Positions 1-10,342 of a DNA stretch of 55,810 bases are shown here, in pieces. Source of the stretch: a virus; the IMG/VR virus record IMGVR_UViG_3300020395_000012, positions 1 to 55,810 of that record; one strand, given 5' to 3'. A model generated the notes under the pieces. The model saw only the letters and a list, made by a program, of their open reading frames with translations. It was not told the DNA's origin and made no database searches. Each line of letters starts with the position of its first letter. The stretch's first letter is position 1. The translations under genes were made by a program, and so were the position numbers.

Positions 1-2552
1 TCACTATCAAACAATACTGCCTTATCAAAGAATCCACCACCATCTACTCTTAATGCACCATAGTCAGAACTCTGTATCTCGTACAAGTCTGTAGCATTGT
101 TTAGTGCAATGTTAGGTTCATCAGTAGATTCAAAATGAACTAAAGATCCAACATTTAATGTACCTTCAAGATCTGTATTACCATTATCTGTATCAACTGT
201 AAACTTGTCTGCAGCTGCAGCAGTTTGAATTTTAAAGAACTTGTTATCTGCCTTGATAGTAGTAGCATCAGATACTGTTAAAGTACCTGCTATAGCAGTG
301 TTACCAGATGCTGCTGTGATATTAAACTTGTTACTATTAACATCAACGTTACCTGTAACAGCAAGAACACCTGCCATTGTTAGGTTACCAGATGTAGTTA
401 CTGCAGTAATTTTAGCGTTATTACTACCATCCTTAAGTATGAAATTCTTAGAAGCACCTTTAATTACTACTTCATCAGTAAAGAGTGATGTGCCTGTGAC
501 ACCTAAGTTAGTATCGATATCTACTGAACCACCGATATTGACACTACCACCGATACCAGCACCACCTGCGACCACTAAGTCACCAGTAGTATTAGTTGTA
601 GATGCTGTACCAGTTGTAAGTTTTAAGTTACCAGCGATGATCCCTGCATCTGTTCCAGAGAATACCTCTGCGGTATTTGTGGCATTGTAGAGGAACGTGA
701 ATGATCCTGCATGTCCTCCAAGATCGTTGGCCGAATCGTCGTAACCAAAGAATCCAACTCTTGCTTGAGAGTCGTAATATCTGAACTCAACACCTCTGTC
801 TTTGTTATCGTCTGTTGAAGGAGCAGTGTCACCACCAAGAGTGATAATAGGATCATCCAGAGTAGTAACTGCTGAGTTAATTGTTGTAGTCGTTCCATCA
901 ACTTGCAAGTCCCCCATTATCTGAACTTTACCACTTGTTGCTCTGTCATCACCAGGATCAAGGATCATAGTGGCAGAAGAGGAAGCGATATAGTCCCCTT
1001 GGAAATATGTGTCTTCTACTTGTACTTTACCAGCAGAATCTGATGCAGTGATTGTAACAGCATTCTCTGCAGTTACTATAACACTACTATTACCAGAACC
1101 AGAGTTAGATGCTGATACAGTTAAAGATCTTGCAGAAGTTGAGTTCTGTGTAGTTGTGAAGGTAAGATTACCATCACCAGTCTTGTTTAGAGTTTGTGCA
1201 ACCCCTCCGTCGAGGGTAATGTCTGCATCACTGAAATAGGATCTGACGTTGACATCAATCTCTCCAGCACCACCATCACCCGTATTATTTGCGCCAAACA
1301 GTAAATTACCACTTGTATCATTAATCTTGACATAGTTAAGTTTATTGAATCCACGATATCCTGTAGTAGCAGTTAATTCTTGGTCGAGGTCGAAGTCCTC
1401 TTTCGCGTTGCCGTCAGCAAAGGAAATTCTACTGTTTTGTAATTGATTATTGTCAATAGAACCAAGAGACATAGTAACGTGACCTGCTGCAGATACGTCA
1501 AAGTCTTCCTGATCAAAGGACGCGAGTCCTTTTTGTGGTGTTGCACTCGCACCAAGATACTCCCACGATCCCGCATCGCTAGCATCAGAATGAGTAGGTG
1601 CCCCAGCTCCTGCTGCAATACCTGCAATGGCCTGATAAAGTTTCGATGCATTAGTGATTTGATCACCACGGGAATAGGTCGTTCCTGCATTATATGCTGC
1701 TGCTAATGTTCCTTGTGTAGCAGTCGCAATCGGAATTGTCGCTGCTGCAGTTATTCTACCATAAGTATCAACGCTATATTGCCCTGCGTTAACAGTTTCT
1801 GATCCAGCAACAGAAGTAGTACTTGCTGTATTGTAATCAGCAGCAGTTACAGCAGTTGCAACTAAATCAATAGTTGGGTTACCATTAAGACCAGCACCTT
1901 CATTAACTTGAATTCTTTGTGCAGTACCAGTAATAGTTCTGGTTTGCATATTACCAGCACTGGTTCTGGAAATCATACCAGTAGTGGTAAGACCAGCAAT
2001 AGAAACAAGATCTAAATCATATGGTTGTGCAGATGAACCTTCTACTGTTCCATTAAGGTTATAATCTGCTAACGTTGAAGGAGTTGAAGCATTTTTAATT
2101 CTACCCTGAGCATCTACAGTAACCTTCGTATAGGTTGCGGAAGATTCAGCAGTACCATCATAATGTGGTAATGTTGATATAAGTTCTAGAGTTGTTACAA
2201 GGTTTAAGTTCTGAGAACCGTCAAATACACCAGAACCTTGAATGTCTCCTGATAATTGAATCTGACGAGTTGAAGCAAGTCTTGTGGAAGTTGAAGCATT
2301 ACCAATAAGAGTTGATGTAATAGTACCTGCAGCGAAGTTACCGTCTGCGTCTCTCTGTACTAAAGTATTTGCAGTATTAGATGTCGATTCAACTGGACGC
2401 TCGTACCTCAAAGAGTTCCACGCTGAAACGCCATCTCCAATTTTAAATCGTCCAGTATCTAATTCTATCCCTAATTCGCCTTGTGCTAATGTAGGGTTGG
2501 AGTTTGCCCATTCTTGGGCACCACCTCTTCTTAATTGAATTCTATTTGCCAT
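1..2552 (-). CDS. Tail fibre protein with Mtd-like N-terminal domain (3' end outside window)
   Basis: An open frame starts at the ATG at 2552 and stays open to the window edge (at least 850 codons), so the C-terminus is missing. The first ~50 residues (MANRIQLRRGGAQEWANSNP, then a GELGIELDTGRFKIGDG segment) match the pattern of the N-terminal domain of Bordetella phage major tropism determinant, which in many marine phages attaches a fibre to the virion. The rest is low-complexity Thr/Ser/Ala/Gly/Asn-rich sequence with short beta-type repeats, as expected for a trimeric fibre shaft. It follows a terminator and a CATAAATA late promoter, so it is probably its own late transcription unit. The role in host recognition is inferred from family; the receptor-binding tip is not visible. 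Confidence 0.85.
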   Translation of the reverse strand, partial: MANRIQLRRGGAQEWANSNPTLAQGELGIELDTGRFKIGDGVSAWNSLRYERPVESTSNTANTLVQRDADGNFAAGTITSTLIGNASTSTRLASTRQIQLSGDIQGSGVFDGSQNLNLVTTLELISTLPHYDGTAESSATYTKVTVDAQGRIKNASTPSTLADYNLNGTVEGSSAQPYDLDLVSIAGLTTTGMISRTSAGNMQTRTITGTAQRIQVNEGAGLNGNPTIDLVATAVTAADYNTASTTSVAGSETVNAGQYSVDTYGRITAAATIPIATATQGTLAAAYNAGTTYSRGDQITNASKLYQAIAGIAAGAGAPTHSDASDAGSWEYLGASATPQKGLASFDQEDFDVSAAGHVTMSLGSIDNNQLQNSRISFADGNAKEDFDLDQELTATTGYRGFNKLNYVKINDTSGNLLFGANNTGDGGAGEIDVNVRSYFSDADITLDGGVAQTLNKTGDGNLTFTTTQNSTSARSLTVSASNSGSGNSSVIVTAENAVTITASDSAGKVQVEDTYFQGDYIASSSATMILDPGDDRATSGKVQIMGDLQVDGTTTTINSAVTTLDDPIITLGGDTAPSTDDNKDRGVEFRYYDSQARVGFFGYDDSANDLGGHAGSFTFLYNATNTAEVFSGTDAGIIAGNLKLTTGTASTTNTTGDLVVAGGAGIGGSVNIGGSVDIDTNLGVTGTSLFTDEVVIKGASKNFILKDGSNNAKITAVTTSGNLTMAGVLAVTGNVDVNSNKFNITAASGNTAIAGTLTVSDATTIKADNKFFKIQTAAAADKFTVDTDNGNTDLEGTLNVGSLVHFESTDEPNIALNNATDLYEIQSSDYGALRVDGGGFFDKAVLFDS

Positions 2553-2589
2553 TTTATTAGGACAACTCTATGAGAACATGCTTCCAAGT

Positions 2590-2597
2590 TATTTATG
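2590..2597 (-). promoter_or_regulatory. T4-type late promoter for the tail fibre gene
   Basis: The minus strand reads CATAAATA 38 nt before the fibre ATG, one base from the T4 late consensus TATAAATA. It lies directly after the U-tract of the preceding terminator, so one operon ends and the next starts within about 20 nt. The same octamer precedes gp8. Confidence 0.65.
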
Positions 2598-2602
2598 TCA
2601 CT

Positions 2603-2626
2603 AAAAAAGGGGAACTAAGTTCCCCC
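2603..2626 (-). terminator. Rho-independent terminator after the small coiled-coil genes
   Basis: On the minus strand GGGGAACT and AGTTCCCC form a stem of about 7-8 bp followed by TTTTTT. It closes the transcript that includes gp8, the DUF4815 gene and the two small genes at 2631-3121. Confidence 0.85.
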
Positions 2627-2630
2627 TTGA

Positions 2631-2888
2631 TTATTCTTCAGTTGTTGTTCCAGGGGATGTATCTGTGTCGAGATTATCTACCGTTTCGGAACCTGGAGGA
2701 TTTTCATCATAATATTCCAAAGCTTCGATGGCACCTTGTAATTTGAGTGCTACGATTTCATTATCTTTAATTTTTTTTGAATACTCTTGATTTTCATTAA
2801 TCAAGGTTTGTAGTCTTTCCTTAAACTGTGCCAGCATTACAGGTTGCGTAACCTTTTCTACTGGTTGTTCAGGTGTGCTAGTCGTCAT
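2631..2888 (-). CDS. Small coiled-coil phage protein, function unknown
   Basis: This 85-aa acidic protein has a central helical segment (about residues 18-60, heptad-like LAQFKERLQTLINENQEYSK) likely to form a coiled coil, and an acidic Pro/Thr-rich tail. It starts 2 nt after the preceding 76-aa gene and is followed by a terminator, so it is the last gene of the operon. Its place behind a baseplate/fibre gene and its coiled coil suggest an assembly helper or small virion component, but this is inference. Confidence 0.75.
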   Translation of the reverse strand: MTTSTPEQPVEKVTQPVMLAQFKERLQTLINENQEYSKKIKDNEIVALKLQGAIEALEYYDENPPGSETVDNLDTDTSPGTTTEE

Positions 2889-2890
2889 AA

Positions 2891-3121
2891 TTAAGTCCTT
2901 TCTTTGTTAGCTAACTGGAGTAAGAGGGCTTTAATCTCACTCATCTCTGATTTTAACTCAGAAACCTCATTTTGTAAAGAGCCAAAATCTTTTTCTTTAC
3001 GTTGCTCAGCCCTATATCCTTTCATGTACTGATTATACACTGACGTATCAGAACAGTTTATAGAACCTGAGTTCTCATCTCGGAACCATTTATCATGGTC
3101 CTTAACTGGAATTTGACTCAT
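2891..3121 (-). CDS. Small coiled-coil phage protein, function unknown
   Basis: This 76-aa protein has a polar N-terminal half (HDKWFRDENSG near residues 9-19) and a C-terminal coiled coil (about residues 45-72). Its start overlaps the stop of the upstream 2,405-aa gene as TAATG, indicating translational coupling. A small coiled-coil partner directly after a giant structural gene could be a chaperone or connector; no family function is recognised. Confidence 0.75.
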   Translation of the reverse strand: MSQIPVKDHDKWFRDENSGSINCSDTSVYNQYMKGYRAEQRKEKDFGSLQNEVSELKSEMSEIKALLLQLANKERT

Positions 3122-6100
3122 TATACTGCGAGTGCGATTGCCCTAAGATCTTTAATGATTGGAACGTATGCTTGATTTGATGATACGAACAATATCTTAA
3201 TCTGATACTGATCGAAGTTCAAACCAGAAGCTTCATATTCATAATCATAATATATCTTCCTATCTGTAGTTGCTGGTATAGTAGCACCTGTAGTTGGGAA
3301 GTAAGAGAAACCATAGGTATCAATGGAACTTGATGAACCAACAGGTCTCACCCTATATAGAACCTTAATTGTTGTGTTTGGTGGACGGTATCCCGCAAAC
3401 ATAAGTTTAATAGATCCAGATGGATTAGCAAGGTTTGCAACACGTGTAATGTATACAGCATCATGCTCATCACCTACTGATTTCAGTGCACTATCAGTAG
3501 CAGTTGGACTATTAATTCTATTTGTTACTAAGATAGCAGATAGTCTATCTGTATCAATAACAGGTGAAATATTAGGTTCTAAACTCTTTAACTGAAGATC
3601 CATTCTGAATGACTTAGCACCACTCAATTCAGAAGATTCATTAATCTCTGAACATATAAGTGCAGGAGCAGCAAATTGATTATCTTCACTTAATATAATA
3701 TCACTAAAGACTCCATCATTTGCAAATGATGCTTCAGTAACTGAAGAACCATCACCAATAGATGTTCCACTAATAACATTGGCTCTTGCAGTAATCTCAG
3801 TCTGTGGAAGCAACATCCTTTCGATCTGCGGAACTAATGTCTCATATTGAATGTTTTGAGTAGCAAATATATTAGAACCACCTGCTCTAATACCTAATCT
3901 TCCGATAGATGTAGTTACTAATTCATAACTATCTAACGTTGGATTCTGTATAGCAGTATGGATTTTATTAATTTCTGTTAGAGGAATACCATCAAGGTTA
4001 TAGCATTTAACTACAGATTCATCTACATGAGATACTCCTGTAGTACCATTCAATCCTCTCTCATGAACAGTAATAGTTTTATTATCATTACTAATAGCAC
4101 TGTAAGACATAATTTCATTATCAATCATAATGTATCCCACATTGGTTGAACCAATAGCAACACCATTAATAACCTTATGGAAAGCACTGGCATCATTAAC
4201 AGCAATACTTGTGTCAGATGCAGAAATAGCAGCAGTTAAATACGTATCTGATACTTCAGAAATAACTCCACTAAGAGTAACATTGTTAGATGTTGAATGC
4301 ATACAATGATTACTATGAGATATCCTAATCTTCCTATTTGCAGCAGCAAATGTAGGTGTTGATTGAGGATATGCATCTTGAATTGTTGGAGTACCACCTG
4401 CAGTGGCATCACCACTATAAGTAATCGATGCAACTGTTGCAGTTACAGAGGATAGTCCACCTGTAATTGTTTCAGAAGTTGCAGTGAAATTAGTAGAAAC
4501 ATACTTCAATGTTAGTGTGTTTGTACCTGAAACCCAAGTAACAACTTCAGCAGTAGGAGCAGCAGAAGTACTACCTGTAATTGTTTCACCCACTGTAAAG
4601 TCTCCAGAAGCACCTGAGACGACCATAGTAGCAAGTGTCTTAGACGATACAAGTCTGTTAGTAATAACACCACCTGTAGCGGATCCTTGAGCGAATGTAC
4701 CACTGATGTCATCAACAGTCAGTAGAGCAGCACCACCAGCACCAGTAGTAATCTTTCTAATTGTACCTTCAGCAAGTGTAGTCTTCTGATAAACTCTTGA
4801 TCCAACTGTATATGTTAATGCAGTATTCATTAACAAATCAATGGATGGTACTACTGTTTCAATAGCATCATTTCTAAGATTCAATACTCCACCGTTACCG
4901 ATATCTAATTTAGCATTGTTTAAAACAACAGTAGATGTTCCTGTAGTGGTAAAGTCTGCTCTATTAATAGCAAACTTTAAATCTTCAAACTGGTCTGCAG
5001 TCCAAGTAGATGCGTTCTGTGACTTGAATAGAACACCAGCATAAGGTTGATCAGATATAGTTCTGTCACCCGTAATATCAAGTTCTCCCATCCTTGAAAT
5101 CCAAACCTGATATTCATTAGAGTCAGACAATAGAACAAAACAATGTTCAATAGACTGAGGGATATAAACAGGAGCTTGGAATGTAAATTTAGTTGCAACT
5201 GAACCAGTTTCAGATATCTGAATATTTGTTGGTTCTATAGTTACGTCAGAGAATGGTAATATACTCTTTGTAGGATAACCATTTTCCATTGTTCTAATTT
5301 GCATAGAAACTGGAATGTTAGTATCCTTAGTATTAAAGTATACATCAACAGATGTCAAGAATACTCCACCCTTCTCATCCAAAATAAAGGATTGAGCAAG
5401 AGGGTCATACCAACCAATCTGTCTTGTTTCTGTTCTTGTAGTACGAACTGTTACGGTTTCACTTACAGTATCACGTACGACTTCAGCATTTCTTACAGCA
5501 AGAATATTCTCACGTACTCTATTCAAAGTACCATTTGATTCATATTCTGCTTCAGCAGAAGAAGCAACAACTCCTCCTACACGTGAATCTACATCAGATG
5601 TAGTAAATCTTAATGTTCTTGTACCAGTTCTCCAACGAGGATTAGTATCTACTCCTGGTCTTGGTATGAAGAACGATGCTTTCATCTTACCGAATCTGTC
5701 GCTGATCAATCTACGATCTTTAACGACTGCCTTAGCACCAGAGGTTCCCTCTAGTACCTCACCTACTTGCATATTACCGTAGTATTGTCCTACTGCCTGT
5801 TTAGCAAGTGCATCAGTATCAATGTTCAAATATTCTGTAGTAGAAGCATAAGAACTTGGGAGTGTAGAATCATCATAAGGACTAAACTGATAGAAGTCAT
5901 TAGGATTAGCAACCTTAAACTTCAATCCACTTGTTAATCCTGTTACGGTCTCACCAACAACAAATGGTGTTGAGTTAGTTCTTGTATCAACTGTAGGATC
6001 TTTAATAAGTTCTATCAGTTTTGGAGAAACATAAACATCAACCTTTCTACCATCAAAGAATGTATAGAATTGTGTTCTTGGTTTCAAACGTGCAATATCT

Positions 6101-9100
6101 ACTTCTAAATTTCTGGAACGAATCCAAGGAATAACAGTACTGGAAACAACACTATCACCCATAGAAGTACGTTCAATTCTTGGGATAACACGAGTTCTAA
6201 TACCACTTCTTGTTTGTATTCTATTACTTTCAATAGTTTCAACTCTGTTAATACGACGCATACCACGACCACCCCATACCTGAGGATGAGGTGAACGTCC
6301 TCTATCTTCTTCTAACCAATGTCGGTTATGAACAGTTCTTCCACTAATAGTAGTATCAGCACTCCAAACAGTTCTCCATGCTCTCCACTGAACAGGAGCA
6401 AAACCATTTTGGTCAACATTTAATTCAGAAGCAGTTGCTTCAAAATCACCTTCAATCTGCTGTACTCTAGCTGGTAGTCTCTCTGTATCTACCCAGTCAT
6501 CAGAAGATGGTAATAATGTAACACGTCCAATATAAGTGAACACGTTAAATGGGTTTACGTTCTCTACTCTTGAAGCATAAGGTTGATCAATAACTTTCTT
6601 CTCAACATAAGGAAGAGTTATTATCGGACCTGTCTGCTGATAGTTTGTAGATAATGTTGTATTAATTTGAAGAGGAATATTAGTTGTATAGTGACCTGGA
6701 CGGCACTCACCTTCTTGGAAATCTACAGAAGCAGCAAAATCTTCATGGTCTGTAGCAGACTTTCCATGATCAGAGAAGTCATCTACAATGAAACCATTCT
6801 TAAGACGATCCTTACCAGAAGAATCAAGAACTTTAGTATTAAATGTATCAGTCTCAAGCATGTTGAGTGAAGTATAATATTCAACCTGATCTAATCTACG
6901 CTCAAGTTGACCAATATCCTTCATGGTATATCTCTTATGGTCTGAACGTACTATTGCAGCATCTAACTCAGGATCAAATCCATATGGTTTATGATTAATA
7001 ACAGCAAGTAGCATACCATCAACTAAATCATCTGGTTCCTGAGGAGCTTCTTCAGACTTACCTTTAATGATCTGGAATTCACCATCTGGAGTAATAAAGC
7101 ATTTATCAACTCTTGGTAGATACCAATCAAAGTCAGCACGGAAACTACTATTCAACTTAGGAATATCAAAGATAGTAGCAATAGGACTTCCACCTGTAGT
7201 GAATACTCTTGATTTGAAATCAAATGTAGAACAGTTTACATAACCAGGAGATGCTACTGTACCAGTTCCACTAAAGAGATTCTTAGCACCTGGACGGAAA
7301 TCTAAGTAATCTGCTAAGAACTTGAATTGATAGAAAGGAATATCTGCATATGGAGTATCTAAGTATGACTGACCACCAAAGTAATCACCAGTTGCAGAGT
7401 GTGTATAATAATCGAGAACAATTTTTAACTTTCTAATAGGAGTTGAAACACCTTTCTTACGAACAATCTTAGATATGTCATACATGAATCCAGTTTGTCC
7501 AACTTCAAGGAAATAATTATCAGTTACAACCTTAGAACCTGCGACAATAGATCCTGCACTATCATTGATGATTGCTGAAATTGCTGTACCACTACTATTA
7601 ACACCAGTAATACTTTCACCAGCAACAAAACTACCTTCAATATAAACCAAACTTAATGTTAAACTACCTGAAGCAAAGTCAACAACTTTTGCTCTTGCTT
7701 TAGATGTTTTACCTGTAACAATACTTCCTGTTGCAAAGAATGTAGGTTCTACAAGAACTACAGAAGGAATAACAGGATCATTATTATCATTAGATTCATA
7801 TACAGCATGAAGTCTATAAGCATCAACAAGTCCTAATGAAAGATCTCTATCCTGAATTCTTGTACCATAAAGATTAGAATATGTTAAACCATAATTCTGT
7901 TTGTCAAGATCTGCAGTAGTTTTATTAACTTTAAGAACAACCATCTGCTGACCAGATTTAGTCTTTCTTGCAGTAACGTTCTTAGAAATTGTTGCTGTTA
8001 CTTTAATAGATGTTATATTTGTTAGATTTACAATCTGAATAGTAGTTCTATCAGCAGAAGTAAATGTTGTATAACCTACGTTACCACTATTTGTAGTATC
8101 AATTAATATCTGATCACCTACAGGATGAGTAGAGTTTGTACCTGCAAGAACTGTAAATGTATAATTTTCATCTGTAATAGATTCAAACTGTTCATTTGCT
8201 GGTAGAGTAATAGATACTGAATTTGATGCTACAGTCTGAGCATCGAATGTTCTTCTAACAACAGATGATTCATCAGAGATACTCTTAATATACTTCTTAG
8301 GCATTTCACTAAGAAGATCAGCATTCTGAACATCATTTAATTTTCCTCTATATCTAACAAGTGTTGTATAAGTACCTGCTGAAGGAGCAGCTGCACCAGC
8401 ACCAGGAGTTACATTAACTGTTTGATTTAGATAATTGAATATAGCAGGTATACCAGTACCAGCAAGGTTTGATATAGTTACATAATCAACATCAACATAC
8501 TGAGTTGCATTAAAGTAAATTCTATCACCAGGACGTAAGTCAAGTGCAAAGTTAGAGTTTAAACCCGTAATCTTTTCAGAACCACCAGTAGCATCATAGG
8601 TGAATGTATCACCTTCTAATCTAATAATATCTTCTAATATAAGGTCAGCAGTAAATTCTGTAGCAGAAGTACTTTCATCTTTAGCAACAAACTGACGAGT
8701 ATCAGAATACTTATACTCATGGAAATTAGCAATAGTATCTAAATTCTGCCCATCAAGAGTAAGCATTTCACCCTTTTCAAATGTTCCTTCTACTTGATAA
8801 AGAAGTAAATCTGTAGAGTTTGTAGTAGCATTAACAATATATCCTCTAGCTCCAGTATTAGCACCAACTAATAATGAACCCTGTGAAATAGTCTCTGTAC
8901 TTGATAGAGTCATCACAGTGAACATTTGAACATCAAAGATGTTTAATTTATATTGATCGTCTGCAGTACCAAACGTAGTGTCTGGATCTGCCATATGTTC
9001 AAATGCAGCAGTACGAGCATATCCTATAAGTTGTCCCTGTGCATCACCAGCAGTTACACTAAAGTTATCACGTAATTCTAAAGTCTGATATGAATTAGCA

Positions 9101-10338
9101 ACAGTAGATCCAGATAGGTTTAAGAAACCATATACGTTACTAACTTTAGACCAATTACCCATTTCAAATGGGATAATAACGTTCTGTGCTGACTTTGTAT
9201 CTCTTGGTTTTGCTAAGTCAACATAAGTTGGTGATAATGTTTTAACTCTATATCCTTTAACATATGCTGCACCTGCTCCAAATTCTACTGCATACTTAGT
9301 TTCCGAAGCTGTATCGCCCTGTGCTGTAGTACCACCAATATCATAAACACCATTGTTAAACCCATCATCAAGGTTCTCTCTAAGGTTGATAGCAAAGTCT
9401 TTTACAACATAATCACCAGACTCTTCATAAGTTCTGATAGCAAGAGACTTTTCTAACTCATCATATGCACTACGATCTAAAAGTTTCTCAACTTTACTTG
9501 CGTTAATTCTTAATAGCTCAATGAAGTTCTTATCAGCATCATCTGTAAGAAGTTTCTTAATAAGCTTGGTTGTTATTCTGAACCTGTGAGAACCAGGAGC
9601 AGCATAATTAGATGTTCCTGCAGCGTTATCATTGAGGCTAAGGTCATCTTCTGGGGTAATGATGGATTCTTGTATGTCAAGTCCAACTCTATAGGAGGGG
9701 TTACTTCCATATTGATCAAGGAGAATATATTGATAAGGTACGTCTACAAAGAAACCTCTGATATAGTATACACCAGTTTGCACGTATGCAACAGATCCAA
9801 TTTGTAGAGCTGCGGTTGGAAGAAGTTGAGCAAATGGAGACCCAATTTCAATCAGTGTAGTACCAAACGTAATGGCAGACGTGGTAACTAACTGTTCATT
9901 ATTTGAAAATGTCTTTTGAGTATTTGCTGTACCACCAGACTCAGTATACTTAACATAAAGGGTAATATAACCTTTCTCTGAATCGGTAGATGAAATACTA
10001 TATAATACTTTTGCTTTAACTCCTGAAGTCAAACCAGTAATAATTTTACCAGTTAACTGAGAACGATACAATTCAATATCAGCACCCAAGAATGACTCTT
10101 GAAGCATGATACAATCAACGTTCAGGTCATATCCTATCTGACCAGGAATAACCATCGCACCATCTTTAAATAAGTGCGAACCAATATTTTCAACCTGATT
10201 CTGTTGAATCGATTGTAGTGTTGTAAGTTCCCTTGCCTGTATCGGGAAGCCAGGTCTAAAAAGTACTCGATAAAAGTTCTTACTCTTATCAAAGTCGTCG
10301 TAATACGGGGTTACATTTAAGTTAGTATTTTGTGCCAT
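3121..10338 (-). CDS. DUF4815-type virion structural protein, probably baseplate/tail fibre
   Basis: This 2,405-aa protein begins with NVTPYYDDFDKSKNFYRVLF and a PGFPIQARELTTLQSIQQNQ segment, the hallmark N-terminus of the DUF4815 structural proteins of T4-like marine phages. The middle contains several beta-type modules built on a G-E-x-I/V-T-G-x-x-S-G-A motif (for example near residues 490-540, 930-990 and 1490-1530 and in the last 900 residues). The last ~100 residues (YEYEASGLNFDQYQIKI and the AYVPIIKDLRAIALAV end) resemble the usual C-terminus of this family. It starts 4 nt after gp8. Family members are virion proteins; attachment to the baseplate periphery, by analogy with T4 gp9/gp10, is inferred from position. 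It is longer than most relatives I know. Confidence 0.85.
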   Translation of the reverse strand: MAQNTNLNVTPYYDDFDKSKNFYRVLFRPGFPIQARELTTLQSIQQNQVENIGSHLFKDGAMVIPGQIGYDLNVDCIMLQESFLGADIELYRSQLTGKIITGLTSGVKAKVLYSISSTDSEKGYITLYVKYTESGGTANTQKTFSNNEQLVTTSAITFGTTLIEIGSPFAQLLPTAALQIGSVAYVQTGVYYIRGFFVDVPYQYILLDQYGSNPSYRVGLDIQESIITPEDDLSLNDNAAGTSNYAAPGSHRFRITTKLIKKLLTDDADKNFIELLRINASKVEKLLDRSAYDELEKSLAIRTYEESGDYVVKDFAINLRENLDDGFNNGVYDIGGTTAQGDTASETKYAVEFGAGAAYVKGYRVKTLSPTYVDLAKPRDTKSAQNVIIPFEMGNWSKVSNVYGFLNLSGSTVANSYQTLELRDNFSVTAGDAQGQLIGYARTAAFEHMADPDTTFGTADDQYKLNIFDVQMFTVMTLSSTETISQGSLLVGANTGARGYIVNATTNSTDLLLYQVEGTFEKGEMLTLDGQNLDTIANFHEYKYSDTRQFVAKDESTSATEFTADLILEDIIRLEGDTFTYDATGGSEKITGLNSNFALDLRPGDRIYFNATQYVDVDYVTISNLAGTGIPAIFNYLNQTVNVTPGAGAAAPSAGTYTTLVRYRGKLNDVQNADLLSEMPKKYIKSISDESSVVRRTFDAQTVASNSVSITLPANEQFESITDENYTFTVLAGTNSTHPVGDQILIDTTNSGNVGYTTFTSADRTTIQIVNLTNITSIKVTATISKNVTARKTKSGQQMVVLKVNKTTADLDKQNYGLTYSNLYGTRIQDRDLSLGLVDAYRLHAVYESNDNNDPVIPSVVLVEPTFFATGSIVTGKTSKARAKVVDFASGSLTLSLVYIEGSFVAGESITGVNSSGTAISAIINDSAGSIVAGSKVVTDNYFLEVGQTGFMYDISKIVRKKGVSTPIRKLKIVLDYYTHSATGDYFGGQSYLDTPYADIPFYQFKFLADYLDFRPGAKNLFSGTGTVASPGYVNCSTFDFKSRVFTTGGSPIATIFDIPKLNSSFRADFDWYLPRVDKCFITPDGEFQIIKGKSEEAPQEPDDLVDGMLLAVINHKPYGFDPELDAAIVRSDHKRYTMKDIGQLERRLDQVEYYTSLNMLETDTFNTKVLDSSGKDRLKNGFIVDDFSDHGKSATDHEDFAASVDFQEGECRPGHYTTNIPLQINTTLSTNYQQTGPIITLPYVEKKVIDQPYASRVENVNPFNVFTYIGRVTLLPSSDDWVDTERLPARVQQIEGDFEATASELNVDQNGFAPVQWRAWRTVWSADTTISGRTVHNRHWLEEDRGRSPHPQVWGGRGMRRINRVETIESNRIQTRSGIRTRVIPRIERTSMGDSVVSSTVIPWIRSRNLEVDIARLKPRTQFYTFFDGRKVDVYVSPKLIELIKDPTVDTRTNSTPFVVGETVTGLTSGLKFKVANPNDFYQFSPYDDSTLPSSYASTTEYLNIDTDALAKQAVGQYYGNMQVGEVLEGTSGAKAVVKDRRLISDRFGKMKASFFIPRPGVDTNPRWRTGTRTLRFTTSDVDSRVGGVVASSAEAEYESNGTLNRVRENILAVRNAEVVRDTVSETVTVRTTRTETRQIGWYDPLAQSFILDEKGGVFLTSVDVYFNTKDTNIPVSMQIRTMENGYPTKSILPFSDVTIEPTNIQISETGSVATKFTFQAPVYIPQSIEHCFVLLSDSNEYQVWISRMGELDITGDRTISDQPYAGVLFKSQNASTWTADQFEDLKFAINRADFTTTGTSTVVLNNAKLDIGNGGVLNLRNDAIETVVPSIDLLMNTALTYTVGSRVYQKTTLAEGTIRKITTGAGGAALLTVDDISGTFAQGSATGGVITNRLVSSKTLATMVVSGASGDFTVGETITGSTSAAPTAEVVTWVSGTNTLTLKYVSTNFTATSETITGGLSSVTATVASITYSGDATAGGTPTIQDAYPQSTPTFAAANRKIRISHSNHCMHSTSNNVTLSGVISEVSDTYLTAAISASDTSIAVNDASAFHKVINGVAIGSTNVGYIMIDNEIMSYSAISNDNKTITVHERGLNGTTGVSHVDESVVKCYNLDGIPLTEINKIHTAIQNPTLDSYELVTTSIGRLGIRAGGSNIFATQNIQYETLVPQIERMLLPQTEITARANVISGTSIGDGSSVTEASFANDGVFSDIILSEDNQFAAPALICSEINESSELSGAKSFRMDLQLKSLEPNISPVIDTDRLSAILVTNRINSPTATDSALKSVGDEHDAVYITRVANLANPSGSIKLMFAGYRPPNTTIKVLYRVRPVGSSSSIDTYGFSYFPTTGATIPATTDRKIYYDYEYEASGLNFDQYQIKILFVSSNQAYVPIIKDLRAIALAV

Positions 10339-10342
10339 TCGT

